Below, piece after piece: positions 1-10,165 of a stretch of DNA of 64,000 nt. Below the pieces are notes generated by a model that saw only the letters and a list, made by a program, of their open reading frames with translations, was not told the DNA's origin and made no database searches. A program made the position numbers and the translations under genes. The DNA lies in contig JAAYAW010000070.1 in assembly GCA_012719135.1 (NCBI GenBank), positions 36,357 to 100,356 on the forward strand, in the 5' to 3' direction. The stretch comes from Chloroflexota bacterium. Lineage in GTDB: Bacteria; Chloroflexota; Anaerolineae; UBA1429. Each line of letters starts with the position of its first letter. The first letter of the stretch is position 1.

Positions 1-1
1 C

Positions 2-721
2 GCCGATGCCATATCGGTCCTAAAGCGATGGGATGCCTGGGACAGCATCGCCCCGTCTGTACGGGATCATCTCCTGCGAGGCGATGCGGCGCAGGAGACC
101 GTAAAGCGAGAGGAGTACGGTCGCTTCCGCTTCCGTGTTTTCGAGGCCATGCCCCCCTTCCTCGGCATGATCCCGGCCGCTCGCCAGGAGGCTGAGCGGC
201 TGGGCTTTGACACGCAGGTGCTCTACCGGTTTTCGCACTTTGAGGCAGCCCCTGCGGCGGCCATGGCCGGGAGCATCGCGCTCAACGTTGAAGAGTGGGG
301 AGAACCCTTCCATCCGCCCTGTGTGCTCCTGGGCTCGCATGAACTGCTGGTCACGGTCGGGCAGAGTGATGGCATGGGCGGGCGGAACCAGGAGTGGGCG
401 CTCGCGGCCGCCAAGCGAATCGCCGGCAGCCCGAATATCGTGATGGGCTCGGTGGATTCCGATGGCAACGACGGGCCGGGCCACCAGTTCGCCGCGGCCG
501 ACGCCAGCGTGCCTCAGCTCGCAGGCGGCATCGTGGATGGGACCACCTGGCGAGAGGCCCTCCAAGCTGGCTGGGATCCTGAGGCCGAGTTGAGGAGGCA
601 CAACACCTCGCCACTTCTTTGGTCGCTCGGCTGCGGCGTACGGACCACCTACAACATCAGCGTATGCGACCTCACGGCCATCATGATACTTGGAAGCGCC
701 CCACCGCGGACGCACCCCTGA
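2..721 (+). CDS. Glycerate 2-kinase / hydroxypyruvate reductase-like (MOFRL family), 5' truncated by window edge
   Basis: Reading frame open from base 2 (ADAISVLKRWDAWDS...); C-terminal MOFRL-type motifs GGRNQEWALAAA, SVDSDGNDGP, GTTWREA, NTSPLLWSLG. Confidence 0.85.
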   Translation, partial: ADAISVLKRWDAWDSIAPSVRDHLLRGDAAQETVKREEYGRFRFRVFEAMPPFLGMIPAARQEAERLGFDTQVLYRFSHFEAAPAAAMAGSIALNVEEWGEPFHPPCVLLGSHELLVTVGQSDGMGGRNQEWALAAAKRIAGSPNIVMGSVDSDGNDGPGHQFAAADASVPQLAGGIVDGTTWREALQAGWDPEAELRRHNTSPLLWSLGCGVRTTYNISVCDLTAIMILGSAPPRTHP

Positions 722-751
722 GATCGCGCAAACCTCAAGAGGAGGCTGGAG

Positions 752-1519
752 ATGATCGTACTGGGTATCGTGGGAAGCCCTCGCCGGAACGGCCGCACGG
801 CAGCCCTCGTGGATGCCGCCTTGCTCGGCGCCTGCAACCAAGGCGCGGAGACGCGCCGGATATTCCTGGCGGACTATGACATCCGTCCCTTTGGCGGGCA
901 GGGGGGCGCGGAGGAAGGTGTCCGCTTTGTGGCACCGGAACTCGGTGCGCTGTGCGCTCAGGCCGACGCACTGGTTTTGGGCGCGCCGGTCTACTTTGGG
1001 GACATCAACGGACTCACCAAGGACTTTATGGATAGCGTTCGGATACCGAACGAGAACGGCAAGCCGGCTCTGGGGATCGCCATTGCCGGAGGGTCCGGAA
1101 AAGGCCTGTACAGCGGCGTACAGAGCATCTATCACTGGTTCTACCATCGGCAGATGCGGGCCATCGACCCGACGCCGGCCACACGCTTCTCGATGGAGGA
1201 TGTACTGGCGGCTCTGCCAGCCAGCGGAGCGCGGCTGGCGCAATCCGCGCTCAACCCGCAGCCCTTCGCCGGAGAAGGGCGGGAGGATCGCTGGGCGGAG
1301 CTTGTGGCTCACTACGCGGCCCTGCCCTATCTACGCTGCGATCCGGTGGACGAGTTCCTGACGCTGGCGGAGCAGCTGGTACATCAGAAGAGAGAGCATC
1401 CCGCCTGGGAACAGGCGTATGAGGAGCTCCATCAGGCCAGGGTGCTTTTGGCTCGGGATGAGCGGGCACAAGCGGGGCGCCACGCCGTGCGGGCCTATGA
1501 CTTGCTCGTTCAGGGCTAA
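752..1519 (+). CDS. NADPH-dependent FMN reductase / flavodoxin-fold iron-sulfur flavoprotein-like protein
   Basis: N-terminal MIVLGIVGSPRRNGRTAALVDAAL flavin-phosphate loop, ADALVLGAPVYFGDINGLTKDFMD; upstream aagaggaggctggag RBS. Confidence 0.8.
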   Translation: MIVLGIVGSPRRNGRTAALVDAALLGACNQGAETRRIFLADYDIRPFGGQGGAEEGVRFVAPELGALCAQADALVLGAPVYFGDINGLTKDFMDSVRIPNENGKPALGIAIAGGSGKGLYSGVQSIYHWFYHRQMRAIDPTPATRFSMEDVLAALPASGARLAQSALNPQPFAGEGREDRWAELVAHYAALPYLRCDPVDEFLTLAEQLVHQKREHPAWEQAYEELHQARVLLARDERAQAGRHAVRAYDLLVQG

Positions 1520-1587
1520 CCGGCAGTTCACGGCACGCACAGCGGGGGGCACCCGGCATCCCGAGTACCCCCCGTTACGCCGATCAC

Positions 1588-2457
1588 TCACGAGGTAAAG
1601 AGAGGCTTCGCGCCCTGCCGTGCGACCAGGTCGACCATGGTGCTCTCGTCCGGACGGGCACCAAAGCGCTCGGCCGCCTCCAGCAGCTTGGGCAAGATGT
1701 GAATATCACCGGAAGTGTTGAGGAACACCCGTGGATCTCCCAGTACCCAGCTGACGGCCAGATCGATATCGGCCTGTTCGCTGTATGGCTCATACCAGGT
1801 CGCTGAGAAGCGTTCGGCATCCTCCGGCCAGGGACGGCGCGTGAGCGACTTTATGGTCTGCATGGCCACATTCCGCTCCGTGCAGAGCGCCGCGAGCGCC
1901 TCAAAATCACGGGCATAGTGCGGATTCTGCATCAGGACATAGTTGTAGGGCAGCAGCACGGTATCGAAATCATAGCGCTCCAGGCTCCGGTGATGCATGA
2001 CGGGGGCCTGCAGCCCGTGACCGGTTACCCCGATGTAGCGCACCAGCCCCTCCTCGCGCGCTTCGATAGCCGCCTTGAGCGCGCCATCGTCGCTCAGGGC
2101 CGTCTCCCACTCCGCCTCGTCCACCAGGTTATGCAGCTGGATGAGGTCCACGCTTTCCACGCGCATCCGATCCAGCGAGCGGCGAATCTGATCGTGGGCG
2201 CCCATGTAGCTGCGCTCGCCCGTCTTGGTAGCCAGAAAGAACCGGCTGCGCATCCGGGCCAGCCACGGGCCGAGCCTCAGCTCGGCGTCGCCATAGCTGG
2301 CCGCCGTATCGATATGGTTTAGTCCGTGCCGGAGCACCAGCTCCATCGTGCGGTCAGCCTCCGCCTGAGTAACGTTGCTAAAGGCAGCCGCACCAAAGAG
2401 CGTACGCTTGCTCATGTGTCCGGTGCGACCAAAGGCAGCAACAGGTATGGGGGACAT
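1588..2457 (-). CDS. Aldo/keto reductase
   Basis: [37 protein letters not shown]; start chosen at [12 protein letters not shown] because preceded by a strong Shine-Dalgarno ggaggtgatc. Confidence 0.85.
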   Translation of the reverse strand: MSPIPVAAFGRTGHMSKRTLFGAAAFSNVTQAEADRTMELVLRHGLNHIDTAASYGDAELRLGPWLARMRSRFFLATKTGERSYMGAHDQIRRSLDRMRVESVDLIQLHNLVDEAEWETALSDDGALKAAIEAREEGLVRYIGVTGHGLQAPVMHHRSLERYDFDTVLLPYNYVLMQNPHYARDFEALAALCTERNVAMQTIKSLTRRPWPEDAERFSATWYEPYSEQADIDLAVSWVLGDPRVFLNTSGDIHILPKLLEAAERFGARPDESTMVDLVARQGAKPLFTS

Positions 2458-2606
2458 TCTGATCACCTCCATCATAGGCGCCGGGCCCCGTGGGCCCCCA
2501 CCGGCCGTCTAGGCCTCTCACTCTACACACTCATTCTAGCAGGCCAGTGACCTCGGTCAAGCAGCGAGTCGTCCTTATCTTTTCCTTTGTTTAGATGCGT
2601 TACATC

Positions 2607-2635
2607 TTGACTTTGGTTGCTTCTCCGCCAATAAT
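2607..2635 (+). promoter_or_regulatory. Predicted sigma70-type promoter for sugar ABC operon
   Basis: TTGACT (2607-2612) - 17 nt - AATAAT (2630-2635), about 240 nt upstream of the SBP start. Confidence 0.5.
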
Positions 2636-2874
2636 GGTCCAAGGGGGAGGCTAAAGCGCTCTCCCGGTGCAGTGCGTCTGGCTTGCGCGCCAGGACCGGC
2701 CAGACGGCTCCGCATCATACGTTCGGGGGCGTGCAGATTAGCCCATGCCCAGCGGCAGCGTTCCCGATGCTCGGTCCGCCGCGGTCAGCATGTGAAAGGA
2801 GGCCGCGCTGCCCATGTACAACACAAGGCGCTGACTCAGCCGTGTATCTCTCTGGTGCTTGGGGAAAGGGTTGG

Positions 2875-4389
2875 ATGAGCATGGCAGAGAAAAAGCTACT
2901 CTCCCGTCGTTCGCTTCTCAAGGGTGCGGCCGCGAGCATGGTGCTTCTGGCAGCTGCGTGCCAGCCCCAGGTAGTCGAGGTGGAAAAGATCGTCACCCAG
3001 GTGGTTAAGGAGACCGTCGAGGTCGAAAAGGTCGTCGAGAAAGAGGTCGAAGTAGAGAAGGTCGTCACCCAGGTTGTGGAGGTCGAGAAAATCGTCGAGG
3101 TTGAGCGGGCCGCAGAGGTCACGGGAACCTTCTGGGTTCTCCAGAAGAAGGACTTTTTCCCGGCCATGAATGAATGGTTTCGGGCCCAGATGGTTTCATT
3201 CTGCAAGGAAAAGGGCTGGCCGTTGGACATCTCCTACATGTCCGGTTACACGGGGGGCACGCCCGAGATCGAGAAACTCATCGCCTCTGTAGCCGCCGGA
3301 ACTCCGGCGGATCTCATCATGCACGATCTGGGCATCGTACAACTCCGGCAGGCCTATGCGCTGGATTCGGTCAGCGACGTGGTGGAAGACATCGAGGCCG
3401 CCTTCGGTCCGGCAAGCGCGCGACAGAAGAACGATCTCTACACCGATGACCAGTGGTGGGCGGTGCCGTACTTTACCCGATCGGACGGCGGTTGGTTCCA
3501 GCGTTCGGTGATTGAAGGTGCCAGCGTCGACATCCACGGGATCCGGCAGTTCGTCGATCTCTGGGAGACGCTCCTCGAGGTGACGCAGCCTGATAAGGAG
3601 CTCTATGGCTGGGGCGTAACCATCAATGCCTCCAATGATGGCAACTGGTTCCGCCGCCGCATGTTCCACGGCTATGGCGCCTACCGGCAGGACGAGACAG
3701 GCCAGTATTGCACCTTCGACAGCCCTGAGGCGGTCGAAGCGATGACGGTGATGACCGATCTCTACATGAACGAAAAGTGGGAATCCCTGCTTCCGCCGGG
3801 CGTTCTCGCCTGGACGGACATGAACAACAACGAGGCCTACCTCGCGGGCAAGCTGATCTATACATTCAACGGCGGCACGGTGCTCGGAAAAGCCATCCTG
3901 GATGGAAACCCGATCAAGGACGACACCGGATTCCACGCGCCGCCAGGCGGGCCAGTGAACGAGGAGTTCAACAGCCTCAGCGCCAACAACTGGATGATCC
4001 TGCGGGGCGCCCGGAACCCAGACGCCGCCAAGGAGACCATCCGGCACTTTATGCTCTCTCTTGAGAACCAGGATGCCATCTTTGAGAACGCGCCGGCCTT
4101 TGCGCTGCCGGCCTACGCCGATGTCTGGGCCCAGTCCAAGTACATCCAGACGAACAAGACGGCGGCCGAACTGGAAAAAGTGGCCCGCGACGAGTTCGGC
4201 AGAATACCCGGCCAGTATCCGGGGCCCGCGCAGAACCCGGCCCTGGCCTCTGCTGACGCAGCCCTGATCGAGAACGACATGGTGGCCTCCATCCTCAACG
4301 GAACGCCGGTTGCCGAGGCCGTAAAGACGTGCCACGAGCGATACGTGGCGATCTTTAAGGAGTTCGGGCTCCCTGGCGAGAAGGAATAG
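2875..4389 (+). CDS. Carbohydrate ABC transporter substrate-binding lipoprotein
   Basis: SRRSLLKGAAASMVLLAAAC Tat/lipobox-like signal, VEVEKIVTQVV repeats, extracellular solute-binding fold sequence; followed by permease. Confidence 0.88.
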   Translation: MSMAEKKLLSRRSLLKGAAASMVLLAAACQPQVVEVEKIVTQVVKETVEVEKVVEKEVEVEKVVTQVVEVEKIVEVERAAEVTGTFWVLQKKDFFPAMNEWFRAQMVSFCKEKGWPLDISYMSGYTGGTPEIEKLIASVAAGTPADLIMHDLGIVQLRQAYALDSVSDVVEDIEAAFGPASARQKNDLYTDDQWWAVPYFTRSDGGWFQRSVIEGASVDIHGIRQFVDLWETLLEVTQPDKELYGWGVTINASNDGNWFRRRMFHGYGAYRQDETGQYCTFDSPEAVEAMTVMTDLYMNEKWESLLPPGVLAWTDMNNNEAYLAGKLIYTFNGGTVLGKAILDGNPIKDDTGFHAPPGGPVNEEFNSLSANNWMILRGARNPDAAKETIRHFMLSLENQDAIFENAPAFALPAYADVWAQSKYIQTNKTAAELEKVARDEFGRIPGQYPGPAQNPALASADAALIENDMVASILNGTPVAEAVKTCHERYVAIFKEFGLPGEKE

Positions 4390-4404
4390 GTCTCAGCACA
4401 GTCA

Positions 4405-4472
4405 GGGGCCGGCCTACAGCCGGCCCCGCCAGGCTCGCCAGGCCGACGCCACGGGCGCCCTCGCCGGCGCCC
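4405..4472 (+). promoter_or_regulatory. Two tandem intercistronic hairpins between SBP and permease
   Basis: ggggccggc-ctaca-gccggcccc (4405-4427) and gggcgcc-ctcgcc-ggcgccc (4453-4472). Confidence 0.6.
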
Positions 4473-4536
4473 ATCCATCCGGGAGCGCGCCGCCGGCCCG
4501 CCCGGGTGTTCCGCGTTCAGTGAGGAGATACCCAAC

Positions 4537-6525
4537 ATGTCAGCTACACCGGCCAGGGACCCGACTCAGGTCATCACCCCACCCACGTCTCTATACCGCC
4601 GGCTACAGCAGCGTCTCGGCCGTGACTTTGGCGAGGCGTGGGTGTTTTTCGCGCCAACGATCATCCTGATGGGGGGACTGATTGCCTACCCCTTTATCCG
4701 TGCCGTGTATGTGAGCTTTACCAACACCATCAGCCAGGAAATCGGCCCGTTTGTTGGCCTCACGAACTATATCAACCTCTGGAAGGATAGCTTCTTCCGC
4801 AACTCTGTGAGCGTCACGGCTCGCTACACCTTTAGTGCCGTCTTTCTCAAGGCCTGCGTCGGCACGCTGGCCGCCATCTTGCTCAACCGGCTCTCGGGCA
4901 AGTGGTCCATTCTCACCGGGCTGGTTCTGCTGCCCTGGATCATGCCCGAAGTCGTGCGCTCCATCACCTGGCGAGGGCTACTGGATCCTTTGTACGGTGG
5001 GCTAAACCGGGGGCTGGTCAGCATCGGGCTTTTGGACAAGCCCGCCTCGTTCCTCACGGGCGTGAACACAGCCCTGCCCACGCTCATCATGATCAACCTT
5101 TGGGAGGGAATCCCGTTCTTTACCATTAACCTCCTGGCCGGGCTGAAGGCGATCGACCAGGAGCTCTACGAGGCGGCGGCCATCGACGGCGCCAGCAAGT
5201 GGAGGCAGTTCCTCCACATCACGCTCCCGGGGCTGCGGTACGTCCTGATCGTGGTCACCCTGCTCTCAACGATCTGGACCTTTAACGGATTCACGCTGAT
5301 CTTCTTGTTGACCGGTGGCGGACCGATGAACGCGACCAAAGTCTATTCGATTCTCTCATACCAGATCGCCATAACGGGCATGCGTTACGGCGTCGGTATC
5401 GCGGTGGCCTTGACCATGGCACCGCTCTTGGGCGTGTTCATTGTGATTCTCGGCCGGTACATGATGCAGGGGCGCCGGCTGTATGCAGAAACCTCTTCGG
5501 AGCCCTCCTGGTTCAGCTCTCACCTGATTCCTGTGTTAACCTGGCCTTTTCGGTTCGTGGGGAGAGCGCTGCTGGCCCTCTTCTGGCTCGTCAACAACGC
5601 TGTGGAGTGGGTATTCGAGACAGCGGGCAAGCGGCTTCAGGCATGGAGGGAAAGGCGGGCACGTGCCCGGGGAGAATCGCACTGGCGCAGGCGCCCGCGC
5701 TCCGGCAGCACCCTGGCGGCTGTGGCGCTGGTTCTACTGCTCATCTTTGAGCTGATGCCCTTTTACTGGGTGATCGTGACGGCCTTCAAGTCCGAACTGC
5801 AGATCACCATGTTCAAGAGCTTGCTGTGGCCGAAACCGTGGACGCTCGCCCAGTTCAGGAACCTGCTGGGCCCGGCGCGCAACTTTATGGTGTGGCTGCG
5901 GAACACGATGACGATCTCTGTGATCTCGCCATTGATCTCCACCGCGGTGGCCTCGCTCGGCGCCTATGCGCTCGCGCGTCTACGCTGGAGAGGCGCCAAC
6001 ACCTTCTCATACGCCATCCTGGTCGCCTACCTGATGCCCGGCATCATGATGCTCATCCCGATCTACCAGCTGTTCTCCAAGCTGGGAGTCACCAACAACA
6101 TCATGGGGCTGATCATCAGCTATCCCACATTCGGGCTGCCTTTTGCCACCTGGCTGATGATGGGGTACTACAGCACCATCCCTGAAGAGCTCGAAGCCGC
6201 CGCGCTGATTGATGGCTGCAATCGCTTCCAGGCCTTCTTCCGGGTGGTCCTGCCCCTGATCAAGCCAGCCCTGCTGGCCACCATGCTCTATGGCGTTACC
6301 CAAGCCTGGAGCGAGTTCCTCTTTGCCTATGTGATGATTCACAGCGAGAGCAGGATGACGATTCCGGTGGGGCTCGCGCAGATGATCATCGGCGACGTGC
6401 TCCCCTGGGGAGAGCTTTCTGCTGCGGCTCTGATCATGGCCATCCCCGTCCTGGCGATTTATACCATCGGCCAACGCTTTATGGTGGCCGGGCTGACGGC
6501 TGGCGCCATCAAGGGTGGGGGCTAG
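4537..6525 (+). CDS. Fused carbohydrate ABC transporter permease (MalF/UgpA-like + MalG/UgpE-like in one polypeptide)
   Basis: Two EAA loops in one ORF: EAAAIDGASKWRQFLHITLPGL and EAAALIDGCNRFQAFFRVVLPLIKP; two sets of TM segments joined by a basic linker. Confidence 0.9.
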   Translation: MSATPARDPTQVITPPTSLYRRLQQRLGRDFGEAWVFFAPTIILMGGLIAYPFIRAVYVSFTNTISQEIGPFVGLTNYINLWKDSFFRNSVSVTARYTFSAVFLKACVGTLAAILLNRLSGKWSILTGLVLLPWIMPEVVRSITWRGLLDPLYGGLNRGLVSIGLLDKPASFLTGVNTALPTLIMINLWEGIPFFTINLLAGLKAIDQELYEAAAIDGASKWRQFLHITLPGLRYVLIVVTLLSTIWTFNGFTLIFLLTGGGPMNATKVYSILSYQIAITGMRYGVGIAVALTMAPLLGVFIVILGRYMMQGRRLYAETSSEPSWFSSHLIPVLTWPFRFVGRALLALFWLVNNAVEWVFETAGKRLQAWRERRARARGESHWRRRPRSGSTLAAVALVLLLIFELMPFYWVIVTAFKSELQITMFKSLLWPKPWTLAQFRNLLGPARNFMVWLRNTMTISVISPLISTAVASLGAYALARLRWRGANTFSYAILVAYLMPGIMMLIPIYQLFSKLGVTNNIMGLIISYPTFGLPFATWLMMGYYSTIPEELEAAALIDGCNRFQAFFRVVLPLIKPALLATMLYGVTQAWSEFLFAYVMIHSESRMTIPVGLAQMIIGDVLPWGELSAAALIMAIPVLAIYTIGQRFMVAGLTAGAIKGGG

Positions 6526-6549
6526 CCGGAGCGCGCTCTGGCCTTAGAG

Positions 6550-6583
6550 TACAGGGCGGGCGCCTTTCGGCGCCCGCCCTGTA
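6550..6583. terminator. Bidirectional hairpin between convergent genes
   Basis: Perfect 15-bp stem tacagggcgggcgcc-tttc-ggcgcccgccctgta. Confidence 0.7.
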
Positions 6584-6592
6584 TCCATCATC

Positions 6593-7474
6593 TCACCAGG
6601 TTCGGCTTGAGAGGTACTGCTGAATGGTCTCCAGCGGCACAGGGAGTGCGTCCGGATGCGCCTCCAGCCAGGAGCTAAAGTCCTCTTCGATGGCCTGTGT
6701 CCAGCGGCCATCGATCTCGCCTGGGGTATAGCGACCCTCTGCGAGGCACATCTTGCCGAACACATCCCTGAGCTGCACAATCTCCGATGTGGTCACGACC
6801 TTTTCTGCCAGATGCGGGGGGATAAAGATCACCCCGTCGTCGCGCCCGAGAACCACGTCACCGGGCATGACGGTGGCGCCGCCGATGCGAACCGGGCAGT
6901 TGATACCCATGAGCGCAATGGTGGGCGAGGAATACGAGGGGTGGTATCCCCGACAGAACGAGACGAACTCGGTCAACTCCACCACGCCGTCCATGTCGCG
7001 GATGGCGGCGTCGTGGACGACCCCGTTGCCGGACTTGGCAAGGATCGAAGTGGAGAGATTGTCCCCCATGATCGGGCCATCGGCCACCTTGCCAAAGACA
7101 TCGGCGACGTACACGTCTCCCGGCACGAGTGTATCGATCGTCCAGGACACCTGATCGCCGATACAACCCGCGGCGTGGGCTCTCTCAAAGATCTGCTTCC
7201 GGACGTCATCTCGCCGAGGCATATAGCAGGCGGTCACCGCTCGCCCGACGAGGACTTTGCCGGGCTGCGTGCAGACCCAACCACCCTCATACTGCCAGTG
7301 GAACTCGTCACCGCGCAGCACTCCCCAAGCCTGGGAGATGGTCACCCGCCGCATCCGCTCGAGGATTCCATCGGGCACGCGCGGCCGTCCATCCGCAGTG
7401 CGCTCACCCTGCCACTCCGGGGTAAAGGCGATGATCTCTTCCGGCGTCAGGTTCAGCGGCGCAAACTTGTTCAC
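6593..7474 (-). CDS. RraA-like / dimethylmenaquinone methyltransferase-like family protein
   Basis: MPGDVVLGRDDGVIFIPPHLAEKV motif; GTG start at 7474 preceded by ggaggg. Confidence 0.8.
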   Translation of the reverse strand: MNKFAPLNLTPEEIIAFTPEWQGERTADGRPRVPDGILERMRRVTISQAWGVLRGDEFHWQYEGGWVCTQPGKVLVGRAVTACYMPRRDDVRKQIFERAHAAGCIGDQVSWTIDTLVPGDVYVADVFGKVADGPIMGDNLSTSILAKSGNGVVHDAAIRDMDGVVELTEFVSFCRGYHPSYSSPTIALMGINCPVRIGGATVMPGDVVLGRDDGVIFIPPHLAEKVVTTSEIVQLRDVFGKMCLAEGRYTPGEIDGRWTQAIEEDFSSWLEAHPDALPVPLETIQQYLSSRTW

Positions 7475-7591
7475 GTAGTCCCTCCCTGTAAGGCTCTCTC
7501 TATGACGATACTCGGGCTCACGATGGCCGCCCCGCACACGGGGGCCCTGCCAACCGCCCCCGGCGCAGACCGTGCCCCCCGCGAGACGATG

Positions 7592-10015
7592 CTAGCGGCA
7601 GGGCAGGCTCACTTCGGCTGGCCGCAGACCCTCGGCCGACACCACGACCCGCACGGTGCCACCCGTCTTGCCGGATTGCACCACGCCGAGGCACAGCCCC
7701 GCAAATGCCCTTCGATTACTGGCCTTGTGGGGATCATGGTCACTGGGATCGCCGTTATCCACGCCGATCAGGCGAGCCTCCCCTTCAACCTGAAAGTGCA
7801 CCCGCGTGTCGGCGGTGGGCACCACGTGCCCAGCCGCGTCGACAACCTCCACCCTCAGGTGTGCGACGTCACGGCCATCGGCAAGCAAGCCGTCACGATC
7901 GCAGGTGAGGCGCAGTGCCTCCGGGACGTCGGCCGTCGCCACCGTACGCCGGCAGATGATCTCCTCTCCCCTGCGGCCAATCGCCTCGAGCACACCGGCC
8001 TCATATGGCACATCCCAGGCCAGGTGCAGATCCGCTGTGGTCGGGTGGAGCGATCGCCAGAGCGGTGACCACCCAACACCGGACATGCCCGGCCGCGGGA
8101 ACTGGTAAATCTTGGTGCCGAGAGAGCGTCCGTTGAGCACGAGTTCCACGGACTCGCAGTTGGTATAGCAGATCACGGGGATCACCTGGCCCTCGTGCCC
8201 CTCCCAGTTCCAGTGTGGTGCCAGGTACAGCATGGGCTCATCAGTCCACTGGCTCTGGTAAAAGTAGAACCCATCCTTCGGAAAGCCACACGTATCGATG
8301 ACGCCGCTGACCGAGTTCTTTAGGGGCCATCGTGTTTCGCCCAGATAGTCGATGCCGGTCCACATATAGTCGCCCGCCACGTAATCATGTAGCGCGGTGA
8401 ACTTCCATAGTTGCTCAACGTTGATCATCCTGGCGTGATAGGGCCCATACCATCCGGACGCTTCCAGACGATAGTCACCGCGAATGCCGCCAAGGGAGGT
8501 GTTCTCGCTCCCGATCATTCGCCGAAGGGGAAAGCGAAGCTTGTCGGGCCCATAGTAGAGTTCGCGGTGCTCGTTCCACCGATCCACATAGTTGTACCCG
8601 ACGACGTCCAACTGCTCGAGGAACTCGAGCGTGGTCGCCGTGGGCGCCGAAATGTTGTCGCACGCGGACGTGACCGGGCGCGTGGGATCCTCTTCGCGCA
8701 CAATCTCCACGAGCCTTCGGAGAACGCCCACGTCCTCGGGGTAAGTTTGCTCGAGGATCTCGTTGCCCACGCTCCACAGCACGATACTGGGATGGTTTCT
8801 ATCGCGCCGTACCATGCTTCGCGTATCGATCTCCGACCACTCGTCATAGAAGTCGTGATACCCGTAGGCAAACTTGCCTTTGCGCCACTCGTCAAAGTTC
8901 TCGTCCATGACGAGGAAACCCAGTCGATCGCAGAGATCGAGGAACTCCGGCGCGGGCGGGTAATGGCTGCTGCGGATGCCGTTGCAGCCCATCTCCTTGA
9001 GCAAGCGCAGACGGCGGTCCCAGACTCCCTCAGGGACAGCGGCTCCAACACAGCCACCATCATGGTGAATGCAGACGCCGTTGATCTTGACGGGCTCACC
9101 GTTCAACAGAAAGCCACGGTCCGCATCGAAGCAGATCTCGCGTATGCCAAAGGGCGTCTCATATCGATCGCGCACGTGTCCCTCGATCGCCGCCTCCAGA
9201 TCCGTGGGGAACATCGTATCCCTCGGCGCATCACTGGCCGTGACGATGGACTGGACCGTGTACATCTGAGGGTCCTCCACGGACCAGAGCCGGGGGCCCT
9301 CCACATGCAGCCGCTGGGAAAAGAGATGCGTCTGTCCCGGCAACACCGGCTGGTAACTGCCGCGCTCCTGCACGACCTGGCCGTCTGGATCCAGTATCCG
9401 GGTGACCAGAAGACAGCCCTGCTCCTGAGAGCCGTCGTTCTGCACGCGGGTATCCACGTCGACCCGCGTGATCTGTTCGTTCATCCGGGTTGTGCGCACA
9501 AAGGTGCCACAAACAGCGACGTGCAAGGGGTCGGTGATGGTCAGCCAGGTGTGCCGATAGATGCCCGCTCCGCTGTACCAGCGGGCATCGGGCTGCATCG
9601 AGTCATCCACGCGCACCGCCAGCACGTTGCGATCCTGACCGTAGCGCAGGAACGGAGTCAGATCGAAATGGAAACTTGTGTAGCCATAGGGGTGGAAACC
9701 GAGATGCTGCCCGTTCAGGTACACGTCGCAATTCTTGTAGACGCCGTCGAACTCTATCGTCACCGTGCGCCCGACATCGACTGCGGACATAGAAAAACTC
9801 TTGCGATACCACCCCACGCCACCGGGAAGGTAGCCGCCGCCACCGCCGCAGCGGTGGTCCTCACGAAACTCGCCCTCTATGCTCCAATCATGAGGCAAAT
9901 CCAGCAGACGCCACTCGGCGTCGTCCAGTTCTGTTCTCTCTCCCCCCTCGAAATCGCCAAGATGAAAGCGCCAGTCGGCATCCCACAGGCGCCTGCGCTC
10001 GCTACTCTGCGACAT
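7592..10015 (-). CDS. Glycoside hydrolase family 2 protein (beta-galactosidase/glucuronidase-like)
   Basis: DLPHDWSIEGEF, GVGWYRKSF, EFDGVYKNCDVYLNG, KINGVCIHHDGG, NGIRSSHYPPAPEFLDLCDRLGFLVMDENFDEW, HPSIVLWSVGNEI. Confidence 0.93.
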   Translation of the reverse strand: MSQSSERRRLWDADWRFHLGDFEGGERTELDDAEWRLLDLPHDWSIEGEFREDHRCGGGGGYLPGGVGWYRKSFSMSAVDVGRTVTIEFDGVYKNCDVYLNGQHLGFHPYGYTSFHFDLTPFLRYGQDRNVLAVRVDDSMQPDARWYSGAGIYRHTWLTITDPLHVAVCGTFVRTTRMNEQITRVDVDTRVQNDGSQEQGCLLVTRILDPDGQVVQERGSYQPVLPGQTHLFSQRLHVEGPRLWSVEDPQMYTVQSIVTASDAPRDTMFPTDLEAAIEGHVRDRYETPFGIREICFDADRGFLLNGEPVKINGVCIHHDGGCVGAAVPEGVWDRRLRLLKEMGCNGIRSSHYPPAPEFLDLCDRLGFLVMDENFDEWRKGKFAYGYHDFYDEWSEIDTRSMVRRDRNHPSIVLWSVGNEILEQTYPEDVGVLRRLVEIVREEDPTRPVTSACDNISAPTATTLEFLEQLDVVGYNYVDRWNEHRELYYGPDKLRFPLRRMIGSENTSLGGIRGDYRLEASGWYGPYHARMINVEQLWKFTALHDYVAGDYMWTGIDYLGETRWPLKNSVSGVIDTCGFPKDGFYFYQSQWTDEPMLYLAPHWNWEGHEGQVIPVICYTNCESVELVLNGRSLGTKIYQFPRPGMSGVGWSPLWRSLHPTTADLHLAWDVPYEAGVLEAIGRRGEEIICRRTVATADVPEALRLTCDRDGLLADGRDVAHLRVEVVDAAGHVVPTADTRVHFQVEGEARLIGVDNGDPSDHDPHKASNRRAFAGLCLGVVQSGKTGGTVRVVVSAEGLRPAEVSLPCR

Positions 10016-10165
10016 GGCTATCCCCCTTGTACCTGAACACGACGGAGAGGGGCAAAGCGACAGCCTTTGTACCTCTCTGCGGGCAGACCGGCGAGTGACC
10101 TCAAGCGGCAACAAAGCCCCCGCAGCCACCGGATTGCGCCCATGATATCCGCGCGCCTGTGCCTG

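Noticed and set aside
20-1312. 430-aa minus-strand ORF opposite the glycerate kinase and FMN reductase
   Set aside because: Antisense shadow of real plus-strand genes in high-GC DNA; no recognisable protein motif
6656-8068. 470-aa plus-strand ORF over RraA-like and GH2 genes
   Set aside because: Antisense shadow; spans two well supported minus-strand genes, His/Arg-rich nonsense composition
8411-10036. 541-aa plus-strand ORF opposite GH2
   Set aside because: Antisense shadow of a clear GH2 gene
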